A stretch of DNA of 64,000 nucleotides from Gemmatimonadota bacterium. Lineage in GTDB: Bacteria; Gemmatimonadota; Gemmatimonadetes; Longimicrobiales; Gaopeijiaceae. How positions within the stretch are numbered: the stretch's first letter is position 1; every line of letters begins with the position of its first letter. The notes below the pieces were generated by a model, which was not told the origin of the DNA, did not search any database, and was given only the letters and a program-made list of their open reading frames with translations. The stretch spans positions 1-64,000 of the forward strand of contig JACZXQ010000012.1 of NCBI GenBank assembly GCA_022571515.1, given 5' to 3'. Both the position numbers and the translations under genes were made by a program. Below are positions 43,322-53,182 of the stretch, piece by piece.

Positions 43322-45037
43322 TCAGTGCCCCACCGCCCCCGAGTCGGGGTTGCGGCCGTCCGCCGCCCCGAGGCGTTCACCCGTGACGGGGTCGATCATG
43401 ATCGAGTGGGACAGACCCTGTCTACCACGCACGTTCACTTCGTGTCCCATACGCTCGAGGCCCGCTACCGTGGCGGGGGACACGCCGCCGGACTCGATCC
43501 TGATTCGGTCGGGTAGCCACTGGTGGTGCAGGCGTGGGGCGTCCACAGCCTCCTGGATGTTCATGTCGAACTCGATGACGTTGAGCACCACTTGGAGCAC
43601 CGTGTTGATGATGGTGCGCCCCCCGGGGCTCCCCACGACCGCCACCAACTCTCCGTCGCGGGCGATGATGCTGGGCGTCATGCTCGAGAGCATGCGCTGC
43701 TCCGGCCTCGCCAGGTTGGGGGTCGTGCCGATCAGTCCGCGCTCGTCCGTGAGCCCCGGTCGCGCGTTGAAATCGCCCATCTCGTTGTTCAGCAGGAAGC
43801 CGGCGCCCGGTACCACAATGCCCGATCCGTAACCCTGCTCGAGAGTGTACGTCACAGAAACGGCCATCCCGCTCGCATCCACGACCGAGTAGTGTGTGGT
43901 CTCGTCGCTCTCGTGCGGCAACACGATGTCGGAGGGCTCGGAGTCCGCGGCCCGATCGCTCGAGATGCCGGCTCTGAGCTCGCCCGCGTACTCCTTGCTG
44001 ATGAGCCGGTGCACAGGCACGTCCACGAAGTCCACGTCGGCCACGAAGCGGGCCCGATCGCGGAACGCCGTGCGCATCGCCTCGGTGAGGTGGTGCACGT
44101 ACGCCACCGAGTTGTGTCCCATGGCGGCCAGGTCGTACCCCTCCAGGATGTTCAGCATCTCGACCATGGCGATTCCGCCACTGCTGGGCGGCGGCATCGA
44201 GATGATGTCATAACCCCGGTACGTGCCGCGAATCGGTGAGCGCTCCCGCGGGCGATAGCGGGCCAGATCCTCCTCGGTAATCATTCCGCCGGCCCTACGC
44301 ATCTCCGCGGCCAGCAGGTGGGCCGTCTCGCCCTTGTAGAAGCCGTCCCTCCCTTCGCGCTGAATGCGCCCGAGGGTCCGGGCCAAATCGGGCTGGCGCA
44401 GGATCTCGCCCGGCGCGTAGGGCTCGCCGTCCTTGCTGAAGGCGGCCACCGTGGCCGGATACTCCGCGCGGCGCTGTACCAAACGACTCAAGCTGCCTGC
44501 CAGACGCTCCGTGAGGGGGAACCCGTCCCGGGCGAGTGCCACGGCGGGACTCACCAATGAAGCCCACTCCTCGTTGCCGTACAGGGCGTGCGCCTTCCAG
44601 AAGCCGGCCACGGTCCCCGGAACGCCGACCGCCAGATGGCTGTCGTGATGGATCTGGCGCGAGTACTCCCCGGACTCATCGATGAACATCCCCGGATAGG
44701 CAGCCAGCGGTGCTTTCTCGCGGAAGTCGAGCGCAGTCACGCCCCCGTCCGGAAACCGGATCACCATGAAGCCGCCCCCACCGATGTTGCCGGCTGCGGG
44801 GTGCGTCACCGCCAAAGCCAAGCCGGTGGCGATCGCCGCGTCGACCGCGTTGCCTCCCGCGGCGAGCACGTTGGCACCGACTTCGCTAGCAGCCACCGTC
44901 TCGGATACCACCATGCCGTGCGCGGCCCGCACGGGGGCCACAGCATCCTGGATGGCGAATAGTGGTGAGGTGAAACCGGCAAGCGAAACCGCGAGCAAAA
45001 CCCGCGCGACCGTACCCGCATTGGTGGATCGGATCAT
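43322..45037 (-). CDS. ggt: Gamma-glutamyltransferase
   Basis: 571 aa with an N-terminal signal sequence (VARVLLAVSLAGFTSPLFA). N-terminal nucleophile hydrolase: the autoprocessing/catalytic Thr lies in ETTHYSVVDASGMAVSVTYTLE near residue 380, with the downstream NNEMGDF and SSMTPSIIARDGELVAVVGSPGG blocks of GGT. Cleaves the gamma-glutamyl bond of glutathione and related compounds in the periplasm. Full length. Confidence 0.95.
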   Translation of the reverse strand: MIRSTNAGTVARVLLAVSLAGFTSPLFAIQDAVAPVRAAHGMVVSETVAASEVGANVLAAGGNAVDAAIATGLALAVTHPAAGNIGGGGFMVIRFPDGGVTALDFREKAPLAAYPGMFIDESGEYSRQIHHDSHLAVGVPGTVAGFWKAHALYGNEEWASLVSPAVALARDGFPLTERLAGSLSRLVQRRAEYPATVAAFSKDGEPYAPGEILRQPDLARTLGRIQREGRDGFYKGETAHLLAAEMRRAGGMITEEDLARYRPRERSPIRGTYRGYDIISMPPPSSGGIAMVEMLNILEGYDLAAMGHNSVAYVHHLTEAMRTAFRDRARFVADVDFVDVPVHRLISKEYAGELRAGISSDRAADSEPSDIVLPHESDETTHYSVVDASGMAVSVTYTLEQGYGSGIVVPGAGFLLNNEMGDFNARPGLTDERGLIGTTPNLARPEQRMLSSMTPSIIARDGELVAVVGSPGGRTIINTVLQVVLNVIEFDMNIQEAVDAPRLHHQWLPDRIRIESGGVSPATVAGLERMGHEVNVRGRQGLSHSIMIDPVTGERLGAADGRNPDSGAVGH

Positions 45038-45098
45038 GTCTCACCCTCTTCAGCCGACGACCGGTCGTAAGAGACGATATTCTCCAATTCCGACATGC

Positions 45099-45908
45099 TC
45101 ATCCTCCCCCATCAACGGTGTCGGCACGCTCGACCAGCGCGCTCAAAACCTCGATACGCTCCTCTGCCGTTGCCTGGAGCCGCTGGTCCATGGGATGCTT
45201 CCTCTCCAAGAGGACCAGGCGCTCGAATTCGGCCCTGGCCACCTCGTGCTCTCCCCGCGTCTCGTAGAATCGGGCCAGGTCGTATCGGAACAGGATCATT
45301 CCGGGGTCCAACTCCACGGCGCGCTCGAGATACTTGCGGGCGTTCTCCCAGCTGGTATCACGGAGACCCCGGTTGCCGAGCACCTTTCGGCCCAACCAGC
45401 GCTGGATCAACGGCAGCTTCATCACCTCGTAGTTCAACGCACCGAGCACGTAGTGGGCGCCGGCGTACAGTGAATCTCGTGCCAGAACACCGTGCGCCTC
45501 ATCGTACACCTCACCCGCGAGCCGGGCAGCCGTACTGAAGCTCGCGTGCAGAGCCTCTCTACCCTTCGCGGACACGAGCCAGTAGTGCCCGTCGATTCTG
45601 AGCGAGTCCACCGCGATGGCGCGGACGGCATACTCCCGAGCCTTTCTGTAGAGGGCGTCGCGAGCCACCAGATCCTGCTTCTCCACTTCACCGAGCACCA
45701 AGGCACCACGAGCCGCCCTCCACAGTGCCTCGAAGTTCTCCGGTTCACGCGCTACCACGCCCTCGTAGGCTCGCAGCGACTCCTCGCCCCGCAACTGCTC
45801 GTAGAGACGATCTCCCTCGACGATGCTCGCAAGCTGGCCCGTGAGGCCCGTCGGGGTGCCCAGAAGCACTGCTGCCGCCAAGCAAATGGTTCCGCCCCGA
45901 GTTCTCAT
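45099..45908 (-). CDS. TPR-repeat exported protein (269 aa)
   Basis: From the ATG at 45908 with a signal sequence (ICLAAAVLLGTPTGLTG). Helical tetratricopeptide-like repeats: GDRLYEQLRGEESLRAYEGVVAREPENFEALWRAARG, YRKAREYAVRAIAVDSLRIDGHYWL, ARKYLERAVELDPGMILFRYDLARFYETRGE. This layout matches a common outer-membrane/periplasmic TPR family of unknown partner. Two nt downstream of an SDR gene. Confidence 0.75.
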   Translation of the reverse strand: MRTRGGTICLAAAVLLGTPTGLTGQLASIVEGDRLYEQLRGEESLRAYEGVVAREPENFEALWRAARGALVLGEVEKQDLVARDALYRKAREYAVRAIAVDSLRIDGHYWLVSAKGREALHASFSTAARLAGEVYDEAHGVLARDSLYAGAHYVLGALNYEVMKLPLIQRWLGRKVLGNRGLRDTSWENARKYLERAVELDPGMILFRYDLARFYETRGEHEVARAEFERLVLLERKHPMDQRLQATAEERIEVLSALVERADTVDGGG

Positions 45909-45910
45909 GG

Positions 45911-46837
45911 CTACAGCAGATACCCACCGTCGATGGGAATGACCACGCCCGTAATGTGCCGGGCAGCCTCGGAGCACAGGAACAGGACCACGCCCGCCAC
46001 GTCCTGAGGGTCCCCCAGCCGTCCCAGAACGCTGCGCTCTCGCGCCCGGTCCAAGATCTTGGCCGGCACCCTCGCTGTCAGGCGCGTGGTTCGTATGTAC
46101 CCCGGCGCGACCGCATTGACGTTGATGTTCTTGGGACCCAACTCCACCGCCGTACTCCGAGTGAATCCGATGATGCCCGCCTTCGAAGCGCTATAGTTGG
46201 CGAGCCCGAACTCACTGCGGAGTCCATGCACGGAGGTCACGTTCACGATCTTGCCCCACTCCTGCGCCCGCATGTATGGAGCGACCTCGCGCGTCGTGTG
46301 GAACACTCCCGAGAGATTGGTCTGGAGAACCGAGCGCCACTCTTCATCGCTCATATGCCACAGAGCCCGGTCCCGCCCGATACCGGCGTTGTTCACCAGA
46401 ACGTGCACACCGCCCAACTCCTCTACCGCCGCGGCGATGAATTCCCGAACCTGGTCGGGGTCGCCTACGTCGCACGCGCGCCAAAAGACCTTCACCTCGA
46501 GTTCGCGGAGTTGGCGCACCACGCTCATGGCCTCCTCCCTCGCCTCGCCGCCCGTATCGAGGAAGTTGAACGCCACGTCCACTCCGGACCGTGCAAAGTC
46601 GAGAGCTACGGCGCGTCCAATCCCGCTGGAGGCGCCCGTCACGATTGCGACGCGGCCACGCAGGCCGCCGCGCTGAAGGATCTGCTGCGCCTGCGTCTCC
46701 GCTCCCACCTGATCCAACAACTGCTCTACGGCATCCCCAAGAGGCTCGGCGGCCGCTGTGGCCATTTCCTCGTAGGTGGGGTCACCCGTTCCCTGCGTCG
46801 GACGAGGGTCTCGGTCGCACGGGCCTGTCTCTGTCAT
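45911..46837 (-). CDS. SDR family reductase (FabG-like) with N-terminal extension
   Basis: 308 aa. Classical SDR core after about 55 residues: IVTGASSGIGRAVALDFARSG, NNAGIGRDRALWHMS, Ser in VTSVHGLRS, catalytic Tyr-Lys in NYSASKAGIIGFTRS, and the NVNAVAPGYIRT loop, ending HITGVVIPIDGGYLL. The start at 46837 overlaps the upstream gene (ATGA); an internal Met (46765) would remove the extension. Likely a 3-oxoacyl or similar ketone reductase. Confidence 0.85.
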   Translation of the reverse strand: MTETGPCDRDPRPTQGTGDPTYEEMATAAAEPLGDAVEQLLDQVGAETQAQQILQRGGLRGRVAIVTGASSGIGRAVALDFARSGVDVAFNFLDTGGEAREEAMSVVRQLRELEVKVFWRACDVGDPDQVREFIAAAVEELGGVHVLVNNAGIGRDRALWHMSDEEWRSVLQTNLSGVFHTTREVAPYMRAQEWGKIVNVTSVHGLRSEFGLANYSASKAGIIGFTRSTAVELGPKNINVNAVAPGYIRTTRLTARVPAKILDRARERSVLGRLGDPQDVAGVVLFLCSEAARHITGVVIPIDGGYLL

Positions 46838-48069
46838 CGCGAGTTGATCAGTCGTTCGAGGTCAGTCGTCGAAAGCATCCGGTCCGACGATTTCGCAGCG
46901 TCGAAGAGCGTCTGGCAGAGGGCTTCGTCCATCGGGTCGTACCCGTGGTTCCGTAACCAGCACTTGACGTTGGACAGCCCCGACATCGGGCCGATCTCGA
47001 TCACCTGCTCGCGTCCCACCATCGAGGCCGGGACCCCCGAGTAGATCCGGTCCGCCAACCAGGCGTCCCCTTTGGCCTCCGCCTTCACGATGGCTGCCGC
47101 GTGGACCCCCGTGCCCGTCCGGAAGGCGTCACGACCCACCACCGGATAGCCGTGCGTGATCGGAACCTGACATGCCTCGGCAACCAGTTCGCAGTATTCG
47201 GGGAGCTTCGCGAGGTCGCCCTCGTACACGCCGAGCAGCTTGAGGTTCACCAGCAGGAGGTCCATCTCCACGTTGCCGACGCGCTCGCCGATTCCGAGCG
47301 CGGTCCCGTGGATGCGTGTCGCCCCCGCCTGCATGGCAGCAAAGGCGTTGGCCAACCCGAGACCACGATCCCGGTGGCCGTGCCAGTCGACCCCTACGTC
47401 CTCGCCAGAAGGCTCAACGATCTCCTCGATCACGAACCGCACGACGGCGCGTGCGCCGGCCGGAGTCGCGTGACCCACCGTGTCGGCCAAACAGAGGCGC
47501 CGGGCGCCCCACTCGATCGCCTTGCCGTAGAGGGCCTTGAGCGTCTCGGGGCGGGCGCGCACCGTGTCCTCGGTGACGAACAGCACCGGTAGCCCTTCGC
47601 CGACGGCGAACGTCACCGCCTCTTCGGATACCCGGAGCATCTTGTCCAGCGTCCAGTCTTCGGCGTACTGGCGAATCGGCGAGCTGCCGATGAAGGTGCA
47701 CGCCTCGATCGGTATGCCCACCTCCTGGGAGATGCGTGCGATCGGCTCGACGTCGGCCACCACCGTGCGGGCTGCGCAGTTCGCCGTGATCGACAGTCCC
47801 GCGTCGGAAATCTCTCTGGCTAGCGCCGTGACGGCCTCGACGGCCCGAGGGCCGGCGCCGGGCAAGCCTATGTCCACCGTGTGGATGCCCAACTCGTCCA
47901 TCAGGTGCAGGATGCGGATCTTACGCGCGATGTCCGGATCCACCACGGAAGGGTTCTGGAGCCCGTCTCTCAGCGTCTCGTCGTCCAACTGGATCTCGCC
48001 CAGTGTGCTCCAGTCGAACGCGTCGGCCTCGTGGGTATTCCAGTCGTGAATGAGATCACTCTCGTCCAT
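46834..48069 (-). CDS. Short 2-isopropylmalate/homocitrate synthase-like DRE-TIM metalloenzyme
   Basis: 411 aa from the ATG at 48069 (GGAG 5 nt upstream). Domain begins LDDETLRDGLQNPSV, an unusual form of the LRDGEQ motif, with HGHRDRGLGLANAFAA and GTALGIGERVGNVEMDLLL giving the metal-binding HxH and the GIGERxGN signature. It lacks the C-terminal allosteric leucine-binding domain of LeuA (about 510 aa), so it is closer in build to homocitrate or citramalate synthases. It condenses acetyl-CoA with a 2-oxoacid; which one is not clear. Confidence 0.8.
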   Translation of the reverse strand: MDESDLIHDWNTHEADAFDWSTLGEIQLDDETLRDGLQNPSVVDPDIARKIRILHLMDELGIHTVDIGLPGAGPRAVEAVTALAREISDAGLSITANCAARTVVADVEPIARISQEVGIPIEACTFIGSSPIRQYAEDWTLDKMLRVSEEAVTFAVGEGLPVLFVTEDTVRARPETLKALYGKAIEWGARRLCLADTVGHATPAGARAVVRFVIEEIVEPSGEDVGVDWHGHRDRGLGLANAFAAMQAGATRIHGTALGIGERVGNVEMDLLLVNLKLLGVYEGDLAKLPEYCELVAEACQVPITHGYPVVGRDAFRTGTGVHAAAIVKAEAKGDAWLADRIYSGVPASMVGREQVIEIGPMSGLSNVKCWLRNHGYDPMDEALCQTLFDAAKSSDRMLSTTDLERLINSR

Positions 48070-48211
48070 CGAAGCTCCGTCCCTAGCATTCCCGTACGAT
48101 GCACCCGCCGCGTGGGCTAAGTATAGCTGCGGTGGGGGATGGTTTGACACCCGCCATCCGCCCGACGAGCTTCGCACGATGACCGAGGAGTGGGGGGGAT
48201 CGACTCCGGCC

Positions 48212-49207
48212 TCAGCCAGCCACTTCCGAGTCGGCGGCCACACTCAGCGAACCCGAGAAACCACTTATCCGAGCCCGGCTTCCCACCATCGAATCACGGA
48301 GACTCGAGGACTCGATCGACGCGCCGTCCCCAACGATCACGTCCGCCAGCGTCGAGCCCTCTACCGACACACCCCTTTCCAGCGTGACATTTGGGCCAAC
48401 CGACGAGTCGCGCAAGACCACTCCCTCTTCGATGCGCACCGGCTCCACCAACGTGGTGTTCTCCACCACGGCATCGGGATCCACCCCCCCACGCGTCGTC
48501 TCGAGCAGGTGCCGGTTGGTGTCCAGTAGCGTCTCCAGCTTGCCGCAGTCGTACCAGCCGGCCACCGGGGCTGTACGGATGCGCGCGCCTTGGTCGACCA
48601 TGTACTGGAACGCGTCGGTCAGGTAGTACTCTCCCGACGGCCCGGGGCTGGAATTCATGGTATGCTCGATCCCCTCGAACAGGAGCTCGTGGTCACGGAT
48701 GTAGTACAGGCCGATGTTCGCCAATCTCGAGACCGGCTCAGAAGGTTTTTCCACGATGCGGGTCATCGCCCCCGTTTCGTCGGTGAGGATGACGCCGAAG
48801 CGCTGGTAGTCCTCGACCTCCTTGGCCCAGATAACACCGGACCACTCCTCCGGAAGACTCCGCACCAGGGTCAGGTCGGCATCGAACAGAGTGTCGACAA
48901 AGAGGATGAGCACGTCCTCGTCCACGTAGGGCGCCGCGAGCTGGAGGGCGCCGGCCGTGCCGTCCTGGACCTCTTGAGCGACGTAGTGGCCGGTGATGTC
49001 GGGGTATTCGTGTTCGATGTACTCGCGCACGACATCTCGCAGGTAGCCCACGACGAACACGATCTCCTCGATACCCAACCCCTGGAGATCGTCGAGGATG
49101 TAGCTCATGACGGGGCGCCCCCCAACCCTGAGCAGTGGTTTGGGTGTAGCGAACGTGTGGGGGCGTAAGCGGCTCCCCTTCCCCGCGAGAGGAATGATGG
49201 CCTTCAT
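48212..49207 (-). CDS. Sugar-1-phosphate nucleotidyltransferase with C-terminal left-handed beta-helix
   Basis: 331 aa. N-terminal nucleotidyltransferase with IIPLAGKGSRLRPHTFATPKPLL, EVQDGTAGALQLA, VEKPSEPVSRLANIGLYYI. The C-terminal third has hexapeptide repeats (VENTTLVEPVRIEEGVVLRDSSVGPNVTLERGVSVEGS). Related to RmlA, GlmU and mannose-1-P guanylyltransferases; nucleotide and sugar specificity cannot be read from sequence. Likely role in envelope polysaccharide precursors. ATG at 49207. Confidence 0.85.
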   Translation of the reverse strand: MKAIIPLAGKGSRLRPHTFATPKPLLRVGGRPVMSYILDDLQGLGIEEIVFVVGYLRDVVREYIEHEYPDITGHYVAQEVQDGTAGALQLAAPYVDEDVLILFVDTLFDADLTLVRSLPEEWSGVIWAKEVEDYQRFGVILTDETGAMTRIVEKPSEPVSRLANIGLYYIRDHELLFEGIEHTMNSSPGPSGEYYLTDAFQYMVDQGARIRTAPVAGWYDCGKLETLLDTNRHLLETTRGGVDPDAVVENTTLVEPVRIEEGVVLRDSSVGPNVTLERGVSVEGSTLADVIVGDGASIESSSLRDSMVGSRARISGFSGSLSVAADSEVAG

Positions 49208-49412
49208 GGAACTCCGTTCTTTAGAAGGCTGGGCGGGATACGGGCGGACCGACGATCAGGCGTCCAAACTATACAGGTCTTCCCCATGGGCGGCAAAGAT
49301 CGAGCCGGAACTTGCGATCCAAGGATAACAGGGGAACTCTTCTGTCCACGAGCGGTTGAAGCTTCGAGCCGGCGGCATCAACCCGGGCATCGATCGGGAC
49401 AGGTTGGAGGCA

Positions 49413-50198
49413 ATGGTCAAGACACGTCAAACATTTCGGTTCACTCGGCTTGCCAGCCAGCTGGCGGGCGCACTAGGGGGTCTGCTCGTCTTGGTCGCAT
49501 GTGCTCAGGCGGCACCCCTCGCAGGTCCAGAGGCCCTCGCCCCCCCGAAACAGGCCGCGGACACGCTCGGTACGCTCGAGGTGTCGGGCACGGCCTCCGT
49601 GACGATCCCCGCCGACCGGGCGCGGGCGAGCTTTTCCGTGGAGACGGAGGCAGCCACAGCACAGGCGGCGTCCGCCGAGAACGCCGACCTCATGGAGGCG
49701 GTGATTCGTGCCGTGCGTCAGTCACAGGCCGCCGGACTGTCCGTTCAGACGAGCGGTTATGACGTGCGGCCACGGTACGTGCGGCCCTCCGCTGCGAAAC
49801 CCCAGGAACAGCGCATCGTGGGGTACACCGCGGTCAACAGCGTTCAGGTGACGCTCGAGGATGTCGAAGCCGTGGGTGGGCTCATCGACGCGGCCATCTC
49901 CGCAGGAGCGAACCGCGTCGCCAGCCTCGTCTTTTTCTCCTCCGACACCGAGGGCGCCCGACTTCGGGCCCTGACCGAGGCGGTCACGCGGGCGCGAGCC
50001 GAAGCTGCGGCCGTCGCTGATGCCATGGACATGAGGCTCGGTCCGGCACTTCGTGTGCGGGCCGACTCGCCACGCCAGGGTTTTCAGTTGAGGGCCAGCG
50101 GCATCGAGATGGCTCGAGCAGTGACCACGCCTGTCGCTCCAGGCCAGCTGACCGTAAGCGCCACGGTGACGATCACGTACCGATTGGAGAGTCGCTGA
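49413..50198 (+). CDS. SIMPL-domain (DUF541) exported protein
   Basis: 261 aa from the ATG at 49413 with a signal (LAGALGGLLVLVACAQAAPLA); the Cys may make it a lipoprotein. DUF541/SIMPL features: LEVSGTASVTIPADRARASFSVETEA at the start and GYTAVNSVQVTLEDVEAVGGLIDAAISAGANRV in the middle. Family members are periplasmic proteins linked to stress protection in some species. Followed 11 nt later by a DUF1499 gene. Confidence 0.88.
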   Translation: MVKTRQTFRFTRLASQLAGALGGLLVLVACAQAAPLAGPEALAPPKQAADTLGTLEVSGTASVTIPADRARASFSVETEAATAQAASAENADLMEAVIRAVRQSQAAGLSVQTSGYDVRPRYVRPSAAKPQEQRIVGYTAVNSVQVTLEDVEAVGGLIDAAISAGANRVASLVFFSSDTEGARLRALTEAVTRARAEAAAVADAMDMRLGPALRVRADSPRQGFQLRASGIEMARAVTTPVAPGQLTVSATVTITYRLESR

Positions 50199-50209
50199 TC
50201 CCCCAGGGA

Positions 50210-50632
50210 ATGGGTCTGGTCGAGCGCGTTTTGCGGGGCGTCACGACGAACCATGCCGAGACCGCGCCCTCGGCAGAGGATCGCCGGCTGCGAGGCCGCA
50301 CCTACGCTATTTCCTTCGACCGGGTGTGGAACGCGGCGTGTGCCCAGATCGAGGGGGCCTGGGGGTGGGAACTGCTCGAGGCGGATGACCAGGCGGGCTC
50401 GATCGCGGCGACGGCCACTACACTCGTCTTCCGCTTCGTGGATGACGTTTCGCTCCGGATCACGCTCGACGAGAACGCGCAGACCAGGGTCGACATGACG
50501 TCTCGGTCTCGGAAAGGCAAAGGTGACCTGGGCACCAACCTTCGACGTATCGACCGTTTCATGCGCCGGCTCGACCGGAATCTCGACGCCCGGCCCGAAC
50601 AGATACTCGATGCCCTGGTCCGCCCCCGATGA
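50210..50632 (+). CDS. DUF1499-like protein (140 aa)
   Basis: Soluble, one small alpha/beta domain. TYAISFDRVWNAACAQIE, a middle strand SIAATATTLVFRFVDDVSLRI, and the ending SRSRKGKGDLGTNLRRIDRFMRRL, where DUF1499 proteins typically have a charged D-x-G-x-N-x-x-RI tail. Stop overlaps the next start (ATGA). Confidence 0.7.
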   Translation: MGLVERVLRGVTTNHAETAPSAEDRRLRGRTYAISFDRVWNAACAQIEGAWGWELLEADDQAGSIAATATTLVFRFVDDVSLRITLDENAQTRVDMTSRSRKGKGDLGTNLRRIDRFMRRLDRNLDARPEQILDALVRPR

Positions 50633-51594
50633 CATCCCGGTCGCTGAGAACCGGACCACTCACGGTGGTGGCCCTGGCCGTTCTGGCCCATGGCTGCCGT
50701 CCCGACCCGTCGTCCATGCAGGGCGGCGAAGCGGGAGTCGAGCCGGCCGATACCGCGCCGGATCGAAACTTCGAGTCGAGAGTCTACGAACGGAATATCG
50801 TGTTCATGACCACGGGCCAGGACAGCGCGATCATCGTCCCGTGGTTCTTCACCGCCCGAACGCACCCAGGGGGCGTTCTCCGCGAAGTTCGGGGATGGCT
50901 GGCCCGTAGCGGGGAATGGGAGCCGTTCTTCCAAGATCGGTGGGAAGGGCCACCCACACGGGTTGCATTCCGGATTCTGCCCCGGGCCGCGATGCGTCTG
51001 TTGGTTGGGGAGGGTGATGCGCTCGAGGCGATTCTCTACGAGGAAGGAGTCCGGCAGCTGGACATTCTGATCGGCGAGCCGATAGCAGACTGGAGCGGGA
51101 CCCGCGGGGAGGTGTTCCGGGTCCACGACGGGTCGATGCTGCTGGGGGGCCAGCCGGCCGATGGGCTCCTTCTGGACGTGAACCGAGCGCATCAGCCCGA
51201 TGACGTGCCACCCGGGGATTGGATCTTCCTGGAGGGCGGACCCTCGCTGACGGTCGTCCTCGAGGCGCCGGTAGGCATTCCTCCGGGCTCCACCCCATAT
51301 ATCGGCTGGGCTCGCCTGGGCGACCGTGAACTACGCTGGCCTCGCGTCGACGTGGAATGGACCGAGACGCGCGCGTTCGAGCGAGCGAGGCGGGACGTTC
51401 CTGTCGCGTGGTCCATCGCATCCGGCGACGGGGCATTGGCGGGCACACTCTCGACCGTGGCAATGCAACTCACGGCGGGGGAAGGAGCCGGTCCGATCCT
51501 GCCTGTTGACGGGCTGTTCCAGGTCAGGGGCACGCTCACAATCGACGGCGACTCGTACGAGGTGCGGGGCGTCCTTCGTCACATTCAACCGTAA
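50629..51594 (+). CDS. Hypothetical lipoprotein (321 aa)
   Basis: Leader LTVVALAVLAHGC gives a lipobox. The mature part is beta-rich and shows no motif I know; it contains a conserved-looking WFFTARTHPGGVLREVRGWLARSGEWEPFF and a C-terminal VDGLFQVRGTLTIDGDSYEVRGVLRHIQP. Overlaps the DUF1499 gene by 4 nt and precedes the DUF445 gene by 7 nt, so all are likely one transcript. Confidence 0.7.
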   Translation: MTSRSLRTGPLTVVALAVLAHGCRPDPSSMQGGEAGVEPADTAPDRNFESRVYERNIVFMTTGQDSAIIVPWFFTARTHPGGVLREVRGWLARSGEWEPFFQDRWEGPPTRVAFRILPRAAMRLLVGEGDALEAILYEEGVRQLDILIGEPIADWSGTRGEVFRVHDGSMLLGGQPADGLLLDVNRAHQPDDVPPGDWIFLEGGPSLTVVLEAPVGIPPGSTPYIGWARLGDRELRWPRVDVEWTETRAFERARRDVPVAWSIASGDGALAGTLSTVAMQLTAGEGAGPILPVDGLFQVRGTLTIDGDSYEVRGVLRHIQP

Positions 51595-51601
51595 CACAAG
51601 C

Positions 51602-53170
51602 ATGTCCGATAGACTGATCCGAGCTCTCCTCACCGTCCTATTCGGCGCCGTAGCCGGCGGCCTGACGAACACGGTGGCGATCTGGATGCTGTTCCACCCC
51701 TATGAGCCGTTCAAGCTCTTCGGATGGCGCATCGGCTTCCTACACGGTGCCATCCCCAAGAACCAGGCGCGGCTCGCCGCGGCGGTGGGACGCACGGTGG
51801 GTAGCAGGCTGCTCACGGACGAGGACCTGGCGGTCATCTTCGCGGACGAGGCGTTCCGCAAGGCTTTCGATGAGCGTCTCTCAGGTTTTCTGTCGGCGTT
51901 GCTGAACGAGGAGAGAGGCTCGCTCAGGGAGCTGCTGCCCGAGGCGGCGCTATCCGAAGTCGAAGGGCTGCTCGAGGAGATGGTCGAGTTCGGTCTGCTG
52001 CGGCTGGACGAGTACTTGGCTTCGGAGCGGTTCCCGGAAACGATCAGCCGGCGTGCACACGAGATCGTCGAGTCCATCGCAGACGAACCGATCGCCGGGC
52101 TGCTGACGCCGGCGCGCGAAGAGGCCATCGCGGAGTTGGTCGAAGATTGGATCCAGGACGCTGTCGACAGCGAAGGCTTCCAGACGGCGGTCGACGATTA
52201 CCTGGAGCGGGCGTCGGTCAAATTGCTGAGTCCTGGACGTACCTTCGAGGAGATCCTTCCGCCAGGCCTCGTGGGGGCAGTCGAGAAGGGCATCGCCGGA
52301 TACCTGCCGCTCGCCATCCAGCGGCTCGGATCTCTGCTCGAAGACGAGAAGGCCCGCGCGCGCTTCGAGCGCTTCATCCATGACCTGCTCCGCAACTTCA
52401 TGAGGGACCTCAAATTCCACCAGCGCCTCGTGGCGAGCCTGATCGTCACTGAGCAGACCGTGGACAAGGTCCTGAACACCATCGAGGCAGAGGGGGCCGA
52501 ACGGCTGGCCGAAATGCTTCAGGAAGAGGAGATCCAGGAGGCCATGGCGCGGGGCGTAAACGAGGCCATCGTCGACTTTCTGCGCCGCCCCGTCGTCTCG
52601 GTTCTCGGGGAGGGCAAAGATCCCAGCGTCGTCGACGCGCGCGCGACGCTCGCCGGTTGGATCCTCAACCTCGCGGGCGATCCGGCTACTCGGAGCTTCG
52701 TGGTGGAGAAGCTCGGCTCCGCCTTGGAGCGGGCCGGCGCGCGCACCTGGGGGGACGTCTTCGGCAAGCTTCCACCTGAGAAGGTCTCGGGCTGGCTGGT
52801 CACGGCCGCTCGCAGCGAGCCCGCGGGCATCATGTACAGGGAGACCGCACACCGGCTGAGCACCGGTCTGCTCGACCGGCCGATCGGCACGCCGGCCAAT
52901 TGGCTCCCGGAGGGCGCTCCGCGGCGCATCGAGGAGTCGATCGCAAAGCCGGTGTGGCAGTGGCTCCAGACTCAGGTGCCTGCCGTCGTGCAGCAGATCG
53001 ATGTGGCGCGTAGAGTCGAGGAGAAGGTGTTGGATTTCCCGACCGCGAAGATGGAGGACCTGGTTCGCAGAGTCACCGATCGGGAGTTGAAGCTGATCGT
53101 ATGGCTCGGTTACGTGCTCGGCGCATTCATCGGAGTCGCGCTGGTGATCATGAACAGCCTGCTCTCCTGA
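51602..53170 (+). CDS. DUF445 family membrane protein
   Basis: 522 aa. N-terminal helix ALLTVLFGAVAGGLTNTVAIWMLF and the HPYEPFKLFGWRIGFLHGAIPKNQARLAAAVGRTVG block are the DUF445 signature. The long central helical region (AEMLQEEEIQEAMARGVNEAIVDFLRRPV) and a C-terminal helix (WLGYVLGAFIGVALVIMN) match the family. Function unknown; the fold suggests a membrane-tethered alpha-helical assembly. Confidence 0.88.
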   Translation: MSDRLIRALLTVLFGAVAGGLTNTVAIWMLFHPYEPFKLFGWRIGFLHGAIPKNQARLAAAVGRTVGSRLLTDEDLAVIFADEAFRKAFDERLSGFLSALLNEERGSLRELLPEAALSEVEGLLEEMVEFGLLRLDEYLASERFPETISRRAHEIVESIADEPIAGLLTPAREEAIAELVEDWIQDAVDSEGFQTAVDDYLERASVKLLSPGRTFEEILPPGLVGAVEKGIAGYLPLAIQRLGSLLEDEKARARFERFIHDLLRNFMRDLKFHQRLVASLIVTEQTVDKVLNTIEAEGAERLAEMLQEEEIQEAMARGVNEAIVDFLRRPVVSVLGEGKDPSVVDARATLAGWILNLAGDPATRSFVVEKLGSALERAGARTWGDVFGKLPPEKVSGWLVTAARSEPAGIMYRETAHRLSTGLLDRPIGTPANWLPEGAPRRIEESIAKPVWQWLQTQVPAVVQQIDVARRVEEKVLDFPTAKMEDLVRRVTDRELKLIVWLGYVLGAFIGVALVIMNSLLS

Positions 53171-53182
53171 CGCGCCGCGTCC

